Below are positions 35,241 through 43,435 of a DNA stretch of 64,000 bases, piece after piece. A program made the translations under genes and the position numbers. Numbering within the stretch: the first letter of the stretch is position 1; each line of letters starts with the position of its first letter. Origin of the DNA: JANQQN01 sp964519665 (GTDB lineage Bacteria; Myxococcota; Kuafuiibacteriia; Kuafuiibacteriales; Kuafuiibacteriaceae); the NCBI GenBank assembly GCA_964519665.1, contig CAZFIV010000021.1, forward strand, positions 18,555 to 82,554, given 5' to 3'. The notes beneath the pieces are model-generated. The model saw only the letters and a program-made list of their open reading frames with translations. It made no database searches and was not told where the DNA came from.

Positions 35241-36288
35241 GCGTTTCGACGTAGGTTTCGAAGTCGGGGCACTCGATCCCCGTACCTTCGAGTATCCGTA
35301 TCGTGTTGCGCGAATTGTAGAACGCCATGCTGTTCAGGTAGTCGATGGCCTGATGGCTGACGTGAGCGAACCGTTCGAGCCCTGGAAACCGGAGCAGGGC
35401 TTTGGTCAGGTTGGGCGGTACTCGATAGCGGGGAACCTTGCGGCCGGCCCGGCTGGCAATGGTCTCGTAGACCCGGCGGGCGGAAAGTGGATTCGGATCC
35501 ACGACGTGAAAGGTCAGGCCGACCGAGGTCGGGTCGGAAACGATGGCCAGGGTCGCGTCGACGACGTAGTCGACGGGGACGAGATTGAGCGGGGCACGCC
35601 CCTCGCCGGCCAATGGAATCGGCATCGCCACCGGAGACGCGGCCAGGAGCATACCGAGGTTGTACACGCTGTCGAAACGATCGACCTCGCCGGTGCGCGA
35701 ATCGCCCACGACCCCCGACGGGCGGATGATGGTGGTCGGTAGTCGGTTGGACGACCGGCGCACCAGTACTTCGGCCCGGTATTTGGTGGCCTCGTAGGCG
35801 TTGCGAAAGCTCTGCCCCAGCTCGAGCTCGTCTTCCATGATCACCCCTTGCCGGTCGCCGGACACGTAGGCGCTCGAGAAATGGGTGAATCTCTTAAGCT
35901 GGACCGCCGTTTTGGCCAGCTGGAGGATGTTCTGAGTGCCATGAACGTTCACCGCCTCGGCGCGGCGCTGTTCGGCGTCGACGGCCTGTACGGCCGCGAG
36001 GTGGAAGATGTCGGTGACGTGCTCGGTGATTTCGCGGAACTCGGGGCCGCTGAGCCCGGCGTCCATGGCGGTCACGTCGCCGACGAGCAGGTCGACCCGC
36101 GACGCCACCGAAAGGTCTCCGGTGGACTGGTCGCTCAGCCCTTCGAGGGCTTGCCGGGCTGCGGTGATCTGATGCTCCTCGACCAGCGCCGTGATCCGCA
36201 GCTCGTCGTCGGCCGCGAGCAGCTTTTTGACCAGCCTCCGGGCGATAAACCCCGGAAAGCCGGTGAGCAACGCATAGCGTGCGTTCAT
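35191..36288 (-). CDS. NAD-dependent SDR-type oxidoreductase, thioester-reductase/male-sterility-like
   Basis: 365 residues. The Rossmann motif TGFPGFIARRLVKKLL at the start, the acidic patch GDVTAMDAGL, and the catalytic Tyr-x3-Lys in AYEATKYRAE mark an extended SDR. The size and the conserved IIRPSGVVGDSRTGEVDRFD place it near the male-sterility/carboxylic-acid thioester reductases. A lipid or fatty-acyl substrate is plausible but unproven. It is coupled to coaE by an ATGA overlap and overlaps the convergent rhomboid 3' end by 50 bases. Confidence 0.8.
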   Translation of the reverse strand: MNARYALLTGFPGFIARRLVKKLLAADDELRITALVEEHQITAARQALEGLSDQSTGDLSVASRVDLLVGDVTAMDAGLSGPEFREITEHVTDIFHLAAVQAVDAEQRRAEAVNVHGTQNILQLAKTAVQLKRFTHFSSAYVSGDRQGVIMEDELELGQSFRNAYEATKYRAEVLVRRSSNRLPTTIIRPSGVVGDSRTGEVDRFDSVYNLGMLLAASPVAMPIPLAGEGRAPLNLVPVDYVVDATLAIVSDPTSVGLTFHVVDPNPLSARRVYETIASRAGRKVPRYRVPPNLTKALLRFPGLERFAHVSHQAIDYLNSMAFYNSRNTIRILEGTGIECPDFETYVETLMQYVRDHFEGAAERS

Positions 36289-36914
36289 GACCCTTCCTCT
36301 TTCCCCGGCACCGACCCGAGGTCGCCGGTGAGCGCTCGAAAGACCTCGTCAACCTGACGCTCGGTCGCTTCGAGGTCTCCATCGTTATCGATGACGAAGT
36401 CCGCGCGGGCCACTTTTTGGTCGAGCGGAAGCTGAGCCTGAATCCGGGCCTCGATCTCGTCTTCGGTCAGCGGGTCGCGCGCGGCGACCCGCGCTCGCTG
36501 AACGGCTGGACTGACCGACACGACGATCACCGGTCGATACAGGGCATCGAGCCCGTTCTCGAACAGGAGAGGGACGTCGTACACCACCATCGGCGCGCCG
36601 GCAGCGGCGGCGCGCTCGGTCTCGGCTCGGAGCCGTCGGCCGACTTCCGGATGGACGATCGCGTTCAGCGCCGCGAGCTCGGTCGGATGGTCGAAGACGT
36701 GGCGACCGAGCCGGCGCCGATCGAGCGCTCCGTCGGCGGTCAGATACTGGGGTCCGAACCGCTCGACGACGGCCTTCAGGCCGGGGGTTCCCGGCGCGAC
36801 CGCTTCCCGCGCGAGGCGATCCGCGTCAACGATGACCGCGCCCCGGTCCGCGAGCATCTTCGCGACCGTCGATTTGCCCGACCCGATACCTCCGGTGAGT
36901 CCCACGATGCGCAT
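36285..36914 (-). CDS. coaE: Dephospho-CoA kinase
   Basis: 209 residues from ATG 36914, with GAAGAAG upstream; a longer frame to 37007 has no family support. The P-loop GLTGGIGSGKSTVAKML, the substrate loop DADRLAREAV, and YDVPLLFEN are all present, with the lid and C-terminal helix complete. It catalyses the last step of coenzyme A synthesis. The gene is divergent from the cytochrome gene at 37006 and upstream of the SDR gene in one transcript. Confidence 0.97.
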   Translation of the reverse strand: MRIVGLTGGIGSGKSTVAKMLADRGAVIVDADRLAREAVAPGTPGLKAVVERFGPQYLTADGALDRRRLGRHVFDHPTELAALNAIVHPEVGRRLRAETERAAAAGAPMVVYDVPLLFENGLDALYRPVIVVSVSPAVQRARVAARDPLTEDEIEARIQAQLPLDQKVARADFVIDNDGDLEATERQVDEVFRALTGDLGSVPGKEEGS

Positions 36915-37005
36915 GGCTTCTTCGGGTTTCGAGTAGTTCACCGACCGCAAACTCTCAATCCCCAAGGCTTGACTGGTACGGGGGCCAGGGTAGGCTTGCT
37001 TCTGC

Positions 37006-37593
37006 ATGGCCCAGGCCTACCTCACAGCAGGACTGACCACCTTCAGGTGGACCCAGCACGGCTCACGTCGAGCTCCGCTGCGATCACCTGCTCTGTCGGG
37101 AGCCTTCGGTTGGGGCGTATTGCTCGCGGTGTTCGGCGTCTCTCCAGCCGCCTTCGCAGCCCCGGACCATATCGGCGCGGAGCGGTGCGGAGCGTGCCAT
37201 CAGGCTCAATACGAATCGTGGAAGAAGTCGCCCCACGCCAACGCGCTCGCTCGGTTGTCCGAGGAGCAGCAGCAAGATCCGTACTGCCGAAGCTGTCACA
37301 CGATGGATCCCTGGAGCCAGGAGCCGGCTCTGGCTGGTGTTCAATGCGAGTCCTGCCACGGGGCCGGTCGGGCATATGCGCCCGAAGTCGTCATGCGCGA
37401 CGCACGGCTCGCGAAGCTGCTGGGTTTGGCGCCCATCAAAGAATCGACCTGCGCGACATGCCACCGAAGTGATGCGCCTCGGATCCGCCCATTCAACTAC
37501 GCTGAAATGGTCAAGCGGGTGATGCATCCCGAGCCGACCGAACCAGACGCGCCAGGCAAAGCCGTCGAGCCGGTCGAACGCCCCAAGCGCTGA
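37006..37593 (+). CDS. Tetraheme c-type cytochrome, periplasmic
   Basis: 195 residues. A signal peptide (GWGVLLAVFGVSPAAFAAP) follows a basic N terminus. Four CxxCH heme sites occur: CGACH, CRSCH, CESCH and CATCH. The spacing and AERCGACHQAQYESWKKSPHA resemble cytochrome c554-type multiheme proteins. The N terminus is longer than usual, so a later start is possible. Its TGA overlaps the ATG of the ResB gene (TGATG), suggesting that maturation and electron carrier are co-made. The electron partners are unknown. Confidence 0.9.
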   Translation: MAQAYLTAGLTTFRWTQHGSRRAPLRSPALSGAFGWGVLLAVFGVSPAAFAAPDHIGAERCGACHQAQYESWKKSPHANALARLSEEQQQDPYCRSCHTMDPWSQEPALAGVQCESCHGAGRAYAPEVVMRDARLAKLLGLAPIKESTCATCHRSDAPRIRPFNYAEMVKRVMHPEPTEPDAPGKAVEPVERPKR

Positions 37594-38660
37594 TGAGTCC
37601 GATCAAGTCCGTCTGGACGCTATTTGCTTCGCCCCGAACCACCGCGGCCCTCGCGATCGCGATGGCCGGGCTGGCGCTCGTATCGGCCCTGGTCCCCCAA
37701 GGCAGTGCGGCCGTCGCCTTGGCTCGTTACGAGCACTCCGAGAGCATTCAGGCGCTCTACACGTGGGGCCTGACCGACGTATTCGGGTCACCGTGGCTCA
37801 AGGTGCTCGGGGCTCTGCTCGTCGGAAACGTCATCGCGGTCGTGATCAGTACTCGGTGGGGCAGCGGCCAGCGAGCGACCACCGATGTGCCCGACCGGGT
37901 CCCCGAAGACACCAAGCTCGAGGCCTCTCGTCCCGAGGACGCCGTCGAGCGCCTTCGGGAGACTTTCCGAGGGGTATTGGGGGCTCCGGTCGGAGAGAAG
38001 GTCGACGGGCCCCGCGTCACCCTGACCTTCGATGCGGGGACCGACGCGCGACTCGCTCCTTTGTGGGCGCACCTCGGGCTGATCCTGTTGGTCGTGGGCG
38101 CCGCGTGGGCCAGCCGTCCCCCGCCGCTCGGTCAGCAGGTCGTGCGGGCGTGGCTGGACGTGAAGGACTCCAAAACCAACAAGGTCTACACCTACGACCT
38201 GATCGAGGGCGAGGTCGCGCAGTTCTTCCAGTGGCGGTACCAGTACGTGATCCGCAACTATGCGGCGTCGAAAGCTGGCCTTGGGCCGGCCGTCCAGATC
38301 GAGCGTATTCTGCCCGACCTTCGGCAGCGCGATGACTTCTGGATCTACCAGTACGCGCCGCCTGGCTTCGATGAGAAGCATCGACAGGGCAAGGTGTCGA
38401 TCTCGGCTCGGAAGCTCGGTCTGGTGCCCGCGCCGGGCGCCGGGCTCAGCCATTCAGGGTCCGGGGTGCTGCTCCTGCTGGGCCTGGGCTTTCTGATCTA
38501 CGGGGCCGCCGCGGGCGGACAGGCCGAGGGCCGACTGTGGATCCACATCGATGGACGCACGGTCCGGCTCGCGGGCGCGCCGCGCCGCGCCAACGATGAG
38601 AGCTTCAGCCGAGCGTTCCGCAGATGGGACCTTCTCGCTCGGGCCTCCCTCGCCGAGTAG
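37593..38660 (+). CDS. resB: ResB/Ccs1-like cytochrome c biogenesis protein
   Basis: 355 residues. N-terminal membrane helices (TTAALAIAMAGLALVSALVP and WLKVLGALLVGNVIAVVIST) are separated by a short loop. A large soluble domain lies between the third (LIVVGAAWASRPP-like, ~155) and last helix (LLLGLGFLIYGAAAGG). This layout matches the ResB family of System II heme ligation. It is shorter than Bacillus ResB, and no CcsA/ResC gene is nearby. It might serve the upstream tetraheme cytochrome specifically. Confidence 0.8.
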   Translation: MSPIKSVWTLFASPRTTAALAIAMAGLALVSALVPQGSAAVALARYEHSESIQALYTWGLTDVFGSPWLKVLGALLVGNVIAVVISTRWGSGQRATTDVPDRVPEDTKLEASRPEDAVERLRETFRGVLGAPVGEKVDGPRVTLTFDAGTDARLAPLWAHLGLILLVVGAAWASRPPPLGQQVVRAWLDVKDSKTNKVYTYDLIEGEVAQFFQWRYQYVIRNYAASKAGLGPAVQIERILPDLRQRDDFWIYQYAPPGFDEKHRQGKVSISARKLGLVPAPGAGLSHSGSGVLLLLGLGFLIYGAAAGGQAEGRLWIHIDGRTVRLAGAPRRANDESFSRAFRRWDLLARASLAE

Positions 38661-38834
38661 CGACTTGTCCCTGCGCTGACGCCGACGACGACGGCTGGCA
38701 GCGTCCAGCACGCCCCCGGCGATCTCTGGCGTCTCGCGGCGACGTCCGACCGTCGTCAGATGAGCGAGTCTGATGGTCTCGCGCTACGTTTTCGATGGAT
38801 CGTTGGTCGCGCCGCGAAGTACGACACTGAACCG

Positions 38835-39686
38835 ATGTCGGAGCCCCAGAGCCGTTCGCCGGGCCAGACGGATACCGAGCGAACTCTGAGCTATCCTACC
38901 CACGCGAACGCGTTGCCGCCCGGAACTCTGCAGGGCGGTCGGTACTATCTGCGGTTCGCAAACTCGGAAGCCGACCTCAGGGCGATCCAGCGATTGCGGT
39001 TCGAGGTCTTCAACCTGGAGCTCGCCGAAGGCTTGGATAGTGCCTACACGCTAGGTCGCGACGAAGACGAGTTCGACCAGACGTGCCACCACCTCATGGT
39101 CCTGTTGCGGGGGACCGAACAAGTCGTGGGGACGTACCGGATCATGACGTATCCGATGGCCCAAGGCCGCGGCGGTTTCTACAGCGAGACCGAATTCGAG
39201 TTCTCGGGCCTGCCGGCCGCCGTTCAGCGGGAGGCGATCGAGGTCGGCCGCGCATGTGTGGCCGCCGAGCACCGCAATGGACGGGTCATCCATCTGTTGT
39301 GGCGTGGCTTGGCCCGATATCTCTCCTGGAACAAGCTTCGGTATCTGTTCGGCTGCTGCTCGGTGCCCACTCTCGACGAGGACCGAGGACAGGAGCTCTA
39401 CGAGCGCCTTCAGGCCGATGGATATTTGCATCCCGAAATCCGACTCTCGGCGCTTCCGGCGCTCGTCAGCAGGGGGAACGCGGTCGAGGCCGACGGGAAG
39501 GAAGAGCTACCGGCGCTGTTCGAGAGCTACCTCAACATCGGCGCTCAGGTTTGCAGTGTGCCGGCCGTCGATCGGCAGTTCAAAGTCATCGACTTTCTCG
39601 TGCTTCTGGATCTCCACCAGCTCGACAAGGTCGTCGAGCGCAAGTTCTTCGGGACCGACCGCTGGATCGAACCGGGCGTCGCCTGA
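38835..39686 (+). CDS. GNAT acyltransferase, OlsB/hemolysin-like (Acetyltransf_5)
   Basis: 283 residues from ATG 38835; an in-frame ATG at 38760 would extend it by 25 residues. The core has RYYLRFANSEADLRAIQRLR, then the family-typical DEDEFDQTCHHLMVLLRG and VVGTYRIMTYPMA, and EVGRACVAAEHRNGRVIHLL. This is the signature of L-ornithine N-acyltransferases and related acyl-carrier-protein-dependent GNATs. The reaction is likely N-acylation of an amino acid for an ornithine lipid-type membrane lipid. No OlsA partner gene is adjacent, so the substrate is uncertain. Confidence 0.83.
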   Translation: MSEPQSRSPGQTDTERTLSYPTHANALPPGTLQGGRYYLRFANSEADLRAIQRLRFEVFNLELAEGLDSAYTLGRDEDEFDQTCHHLMVLLRGTEQVVGTYRIMTYPMAQGRGGFYSETEFEFSGLPAAVQREAIEVGRACVAAEHRNGRVIHLLWRGLARYLSWNKLRYLFGCCSVPTLDEDRGQELYERLQADGYLHPEIRLSALPALVSRGNAVEADGKEELPALFESYLNIGAQVCSVPAVDRQFKVIDFLVLLDLHQLDKVVERKFFGTDRWIEPGVA

Positions 39687-39697
39687 CCCGAGGAGGT

Positions 39698-39714
39698 GGC
39701 TGACAGCGTCAGCC
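39698..39714. terminator. Hairpin between convergent genes
   Basis: A perfect 7-base stem GGCTGAC (39698-39704), loop AGC, GTCAGCC (39708-39714) sits in the 120-base gap between the acyltransferase and ATP-grasp genes. It has no T-run. It could terminate transcription from both sides. Confidence 0.45.
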
Positions 39715-39806
39715 CTCGAACGTGAACGGCTCCGAGCCCGGACGACCCGTGGCACGGCGCGTGGGCCTTGTGACGCGCGGCGAGCTACGACTCGCTCCAA
39801 GCTCGT

Positions 39807-40664
39807 TCATTGGGGGGGCGGCCGGCGCCTGGCGATTCCGGCCACGAAGCGTTCCAAGGCCTCAGGGCCCTGGGCGAAAAAGAGGGAGGGCTCGATCAAC
39901 TCGAGCTCCATGAGCAGGGGCTGGCCGTCCGCGCCGGGCGCGATGTCCACTCGTGCGTACAATAGCGGCTGCCCGATGGCCTCGACCACTCGTTGAGCAA
40001 ACGAGGCTTCGGCCGGTGAGATCGGCATCGGCTGGGCGGAGACCGACTCGCGGTCGCCGCTGAAGCGGGGCGACTTTCGTACGGCGTGCGTGACCTGGTC
40101 TTCGACCACCACGATGGATCGCTCCCCGTATCCTTCCACGGATGGCAAGTAAGGTTGCACCAACGCGTCGCCGTCGGCGGTCAGGAGGTCCAAATGGGCT
40201 TGGGCCTCTTCGGGTCGGTCGCTCGAGGTGCGTTGGGTTCGGTACGATCCCCCGGAGACCGCGGGCTTGACGACGATGTCGGTCCAACCTCGGTCGGCAC
40301 ACAGCCGGACGATGTCGACGGGATGACCCGACCGAACGAGGGTCGTGGGAGTGACCGAGATGCCTCGCCGTTCGAGGTCGAGCAGATAGCCCTTGTGTAG
40401 ATTCCACTCGACGACATCGACCGGGTTGAACAGCGGAAGGTGGACGCTGGTGGCCCGAAGCCAGCTCCGAAACGCTTCGCACCGCACCGGGTAGTTCCAG
40501 CACGACCGGAGCACCGCCAGTTCGAAGGTCGGCCAATCAACCGTGGCATCGTCCCACGCGACGACCTCGGCGGGAATCTCCGCTCCGGCGAGCGCCCGGG
40601 CGAGGGGAGGCGCGTCGAAGTCCGGTTCGGATAGTTCACGACACGATACGAGAGCAATGGTCAT
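39807..40664 (-). CDS. ATP-grasp ligase, DcsG/RimK-like
   Basis: 285 residues from ATG 40664; the longer frame upstream crosses the 49-residue gene and is not credible. It has the ATP-grasp pattern: DIVVKPAVSGGSYRT near the middle, ADGDALVQPYLPSVEGYGER with the hinge, and the metal/ATP end LLMELELIEPSLFF. This end motif is typical of the group holding the cycloserine enzyme DcsG. The substrate is unknown. It is the last gene of the ccm operon (38-base gap after the small gene); the relation to cytochrome maturation is unclear. Confidence 0.8.
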   Translation of the reverse strand: MTIALVSCRELSEPDFDAPPLARALAGAEIPAEVVAWDDATVDWPTFELAVLRSCWNYPVRCEAFRSWLRATSVHLPLFNPVDVVEWNLHKGYLLDLERRGISVTPTTLVRSGHPVDIVRLCADRGWTDIVVKPAVSGGSYRTQRTSSDRPEEAQAHLDLLTADGDALVQPYLPSVEGYGERSIVVVEDQVTHAVRKSPRFSGDRESVSAQPMPISPAEASFAQRVVEAIGQPLLYARVDIAPGADGQPLLMELELIEPSLFFAQGPEALERFVAGIARRRPPPQ

Positions 40665-40701
40665 GCGTCGGCCATCGCCAACCGACAGAGAGCCGTCAAG
40701 G

Positions 40702-40851
40702 CTAGAGACCCTCTTCTTCCCTTCGCCGACGGCGTTCGGCGCGGTCCCAGTGCTGCTGCACCGCTCGGCTGCCCAGGTACCACCCCACCCCCAGCCCGAG
40801 GAGCAAGGTGAGGGGGATGTAGATGGCATGACTGAGCGAGGGCCAGATCAT
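40702..40851 (-). CDS. 49-residue single-pass membrane protein in the ccm operon
   Basis: ATG 40851 overlaps the stop of the CcmD-like gene (ATGA, 40848-40851). The protein has a short exported N terminus (MIWPSLSHAIYI), one membrane helix (PLTLLLGLGVGWYLGS), and a very charged cytoplasmic end (RAERRRRREEEGL). It is the size and type of small accessory subunits such as CcmD, but lacks a clear family signature. The overlap, frame and membrane helix argue that it is real. A second CcmD-like role is only a guess. Confidence 0.7.
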   Translation of the reverse strand: MIWPSLSHAIYIPLTLLLGLGVGWYLGSRAVQQHWDRAERRRRREEEGL

Positions 40852-41243
40852 TTGTCGTCGAACCTATCCAGGCGACGCGCCAAGCGAGTCATCTCGTCGC
40901 TGATGGACGCTTGTCGAACCACGATGAACACCACGTACGCGAACAGGCCAAACAACACGGCCCCGTATGCGAGCACGACCAAGTTGGTCGCGCTGACCTG
41001 CTCGGCGTCGGGGGCCGGCTCGAAGGCCTCGTAGCCGGGAGGTGGTTTGGGTGCACTCTCATCGGCGGACGATTTCGCCGAAGGACCGGAAGTGACGGTC
41101 GACGTCCGGCTGCTCGACTCGTCGCCGGGGCTGTCGGCCGGTTGCGCTGCGGCCGGAACCCCAACCGTGGACAGGCCGGCCGCGAAGGCCAGCGCTAGCA
41201 ACCCCTGGAGCCATCGATTGTTCACGAGCACCACCCTCACCAT
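40848..41243 (-). CDS. ccmD: CcmD family protein with signal peptide and long linker
   Basis: 131 residues from ATG 41243; a GTG at 41240, giving a GTGA overlap with the ccmC stop, is equally possible. The first 35 residues form a cleavable-looking signal (LLALAFAAGLSTVGVPAAAQ). A Ser/Pro-rich linker follows, then one membrane helix (LVVLAYGAVLFGLFAYVVFI) and a charged tail RQASISDEMTRLARRLDRF. The helix plus tail match the CcmD family, which is normally only ~60 residues. CcmD helps release holo-CcmE from the CcmABC complex. The extended N terminus is unusual. Confidence 0.75.
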   Translation of the reverse strand: MVRVVLVNNRWLQGLLALAFAAGLSTVGVPAAAQPADSPGDESSSRTSTVTSGPSAKSSADESAPKPPPGYEAFEPAPDAEQVSATNLVVLAYGAVLFGLFAYVVFIVVRQASISDEMTRLARRLDRFDDK

Positions 41244-41965
41244 TCTACGCCGAGCTCGGCCGCCCGCATCTGTAGCCGCTCGAGACCTGTCCGAAGCTTG
41301 CCCAGTCGAAGTCGCGTCCACAGCAACACCCCGTACACGACGCAAAAGGCGATCGTACAGACCCAAAGGGCATCGTACATGTCGCCGTGCATTCGGCCCG
41401 AAACGATCAGCTTGGGGGGGTGTGTGCCCCGCCAGATGTCGACCGACTTCCATACGAAGATCGCGTTGAGAACGGCGAGGATCGCGAGGCCAGCCGATAT
41501 CTGCTTGGCCGCGGCGCCCGCGGTGGTGCGCACGATCTTGCAGGCGACCAGGGTCATGACCATTATCAGCGACGAGGTCAGGCGGACGTCCCAGACCCAG
41601 TAGGCCCCCCAAGCCTTTCGGCCCCACAAGGGCCCGGTGATGAGGGCCAATAGCCCGAAGAGGATGGCGAGCTCTACCGCGGCGTCGCTCAGGCGGTCGA
41701 AGAAGTCCAGCCGAGTGACCAGATAGGCGATGGCGGCGATCGCCATCAACGGAGCGGACAGAAGCATCAGCCAAGCCGAAGGCACGTGAAAATAGAAGAT
41801 CTTCTGGACGAAGCCCATCTTGAGCTCGGTGGGGGCGTACACGAAGCCCATCCACGCGCCGAAGGCCATGCCCAGCGCGGCCAGGATCGACAGGACCATC
41901 ACGACGCGCGTGCTGGTGGCGCCAACGCGATAGGGAAACGGTACAGGTGCGGCGGAAGGTTTCAC
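41237..41965 (-). CDS. ccmC: Heme transporter/ligase subunit CcmC
   Basis: 242 residues from GTG 41965, with GAGGAG upstream. It has six membrane helices and the heme-handling WWD motif (KAWGAYWVWDVRLTSSLIMV). The flanking histidines lie in FYFHVPSAWLML and SGRMHGDMYDALW. CcmC loads heme onto CcmE with CcmA, CcmB and CcmD at the periplasmic face. It follows ccmB after 10 bases. Confidence 0.96.
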   Translation of the reverse strand: MKPSAAPVPFPYRVGATSTRVVMVLSILAALGMAFGAWMGFVYAPTELKMGFVQKIFYFHVPSAWLMLLSAPLMAIAAIAYLVTRLDFFDRLSDAAVELAILFGLLALITGPLWGRKAWGAYWVWDVRLTSSLIMVMTLVACKIVRTTAGAAAKQISAGLAILAVLNAIFVWKSVDIWRGTHPPKLIVSGRMHGDMYDALWVCTIAFCVVYGVLLWTRLRLGKLRTGLERLQMRAAELGVEW

Positions 41966-41975
41966 TTCGAACTCC

Positions 41976-42686
41976 TCAGTCCATGATCAGCGGCTCGAAC
42001 ATCCACAGGGCCGCGACCAGAAAAACGACGTCGAACAACAGTAGCAGACGGAGCCACGTGTAGAGCTCCGCCCAGGCGATCTCGGGCTCGAGCAGGGCCC
42101 CGGTCGACTTCACGCCGACGATGATGACCGGCAGGATGAGAGGGTAGAAGATGATCGCCAGCAGGACATCCTGGGCGCGGGCCCGAATGAGCATTGCAGC
42201 CAGCAGAGTGCCGAGCTGGGCGTACCCGAGCGTCCCCAGGACGACGGTGAGCCCGATCCAGCCGACCCGGGTCGGCTCCAGCGGAAGATTGAAGAAGAAC
42301 ACCACCGATGGAATCACCACCGCTTCGACCCCGAACATGAACACCAGCACGCCGATGGCCTTGCCCAAGAAGATCGCGGGCCTCGCGACCGGCGCGAGGA
42401 GCAGGGCGCGAATGCAGTCACCCTCGCGTTCTCGCTCGAAGATCCGACCGATTCCGAGCGTGCCGGCGAACGCGATCGAGACCCATAGGATGCCGGCGGC
42501 GACGCCCGAGATCGGGGCGTCGCCGCGAAAGAATGCGAAGGCGAAGACGAAGACGACCAGAAAGCCGAAATATCCCATGGTCATCAGGATCTCTTTCGAC
42601 CGCAGCTCGACCCGAATGTCCTTCCAGGCGATGGTCCAGGCATCGGCGATGATCTGGCCGACTCCGTCCCGAGGTACCCCCATCAT
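41976..42686 (-). CDS. ccmB: Heme exporter permease CcmB
   Basis: 236 residues with about six membrane helices. The N-terminal AWTIAWKDIRVELRSKEILM and FAGTLGIGRIFEREREGDCI, followed by RALLLAPVARPAIFLGKAIG, are characteristic of CcmB. It is the permease of the CcmAB ABC transporter, which powers release of heme-loaded CcmE. The first ATG (42686) overlaps the stop of ccmA (ATGA). Confidence 0.95.
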   Translation of the reverse strand: MMGVPRDGVGQIIADAWTIAWKDIRVELRSKEILMTMGYFGFLVVFVFAFAFFRGDAPISGVAAGILWVSIAFAGTLGIGRIFEREREGDCIRALLLAPVARPAIFLGKAIGVLVFMFGVEAVVIPSVVFFFNLPLEPTRVGWIGLTVVLGTLGYAQLGTLLAAMLIRARAQDVLLAIIFYPLILPVIIVGVKSTGALLEPEIAWAELYTWLRLLLLFDVVFLVAALWMFEPLIMD

Positions 42687-43435
42687 GGGGCACCTCCTTT
42701 CGATGCCGGCATCCGGCCTTCGGTCACGTCGCCGTACAAGGCCCGCAGCGCATCCGCGCTCTGGCGCTCCGGGTGGCGATGAGCGACCCGGCCGCGCACC
42801 AGGATGACGACTTCGTCGGCCAGCGTCGCCGTCGTGCCGATGTCGTGCGAGATCATGAGCACCATCGTCTCCGCGTCACGAAGGGCGTCGATCCGCTCGA
42901 TCACGGCGTGGGTGGAGGTTCGGTCGAGCCCACTGAATGGTTCATCGAGCAGCACGAGGGCGGGGCGGCCGATCAGCGCGCGCGCGAGCCCGAGCCGCTG
43001 CTGCATTCCCCGGCTGAACGTCTTGGCGGGTCGGTCGAGCGCATCCTCGAGGCCGAAGGCGATCAGCAGGCGGCGGGCCTCTTGTTCCGGGTCTGGGGCG
43101 CCATAGAGGCGGCCGAAGAAGGCGACATTCTCGACGGCCGTCAGCTCGCCGTAGGTGAGGGCCGCATGGGACAACAGGCCGATGTAGCCCCGGGCCGCGC
43201 TGGCCCGCTCCGGCGGAAGGTCACCGAAATGCAAAGTGCCCGAAGTAGGGCGCGACAGGGTCGAAAACAGCCACAAGAGGGTGGTCTTGCCGGCCCCGTT
43301 CGGTCCGAGCAGCCCTACGACGCGGCCGGGTTGCAGCTCGAGGTCGACCCGCCACAGGGCGCGATGGCGGCCGTAGATCTTGGAGACGCCCCGCGCCTGT
43401 ACCGTCGAGAAAGGCGGACGACGGGGAACGCTCAA
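42683..43435 (-). CDS. ccmA: Heme exporter ABC transporter ATPase CcmA
   Basis: 250 residues. Walker A is GLLGPNGAGKTTLLWLFSTL, the signature is FSRGMQQRLGLARALIG, and Walker B is LVLLDEPFSGLD, followed by the H-loop ISHDIG. The apparent start is TTG 43435, overlapping the TGA of the preceding gene (TTGA), so it is translationally coupled. Together with CcmB and CcmC it forms the heme-handling complex. Confidence 0.93.
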   Translation of the reverse strand: MSVPRRPPFSTVQARGVSKIYGRHRALWRVDLELQPGRVVGLLGPNGAGKTTLLWLFSTLSRPTSGTLHFGDLPPERASAARGYIGLLSHAALTYGELTAVENVAFFGRLYGAPDPEQEARRLLIAFGLEDALDRPAKTFSRGMQQRLGLARALIGRPALVLLDEPFSGLDRTSTHAVIERIDALRDAETMVLMISHDIGTTATLADEVVILVRGRVAHRHPERQSADALRALYGDVTEGRMPASKGGAP

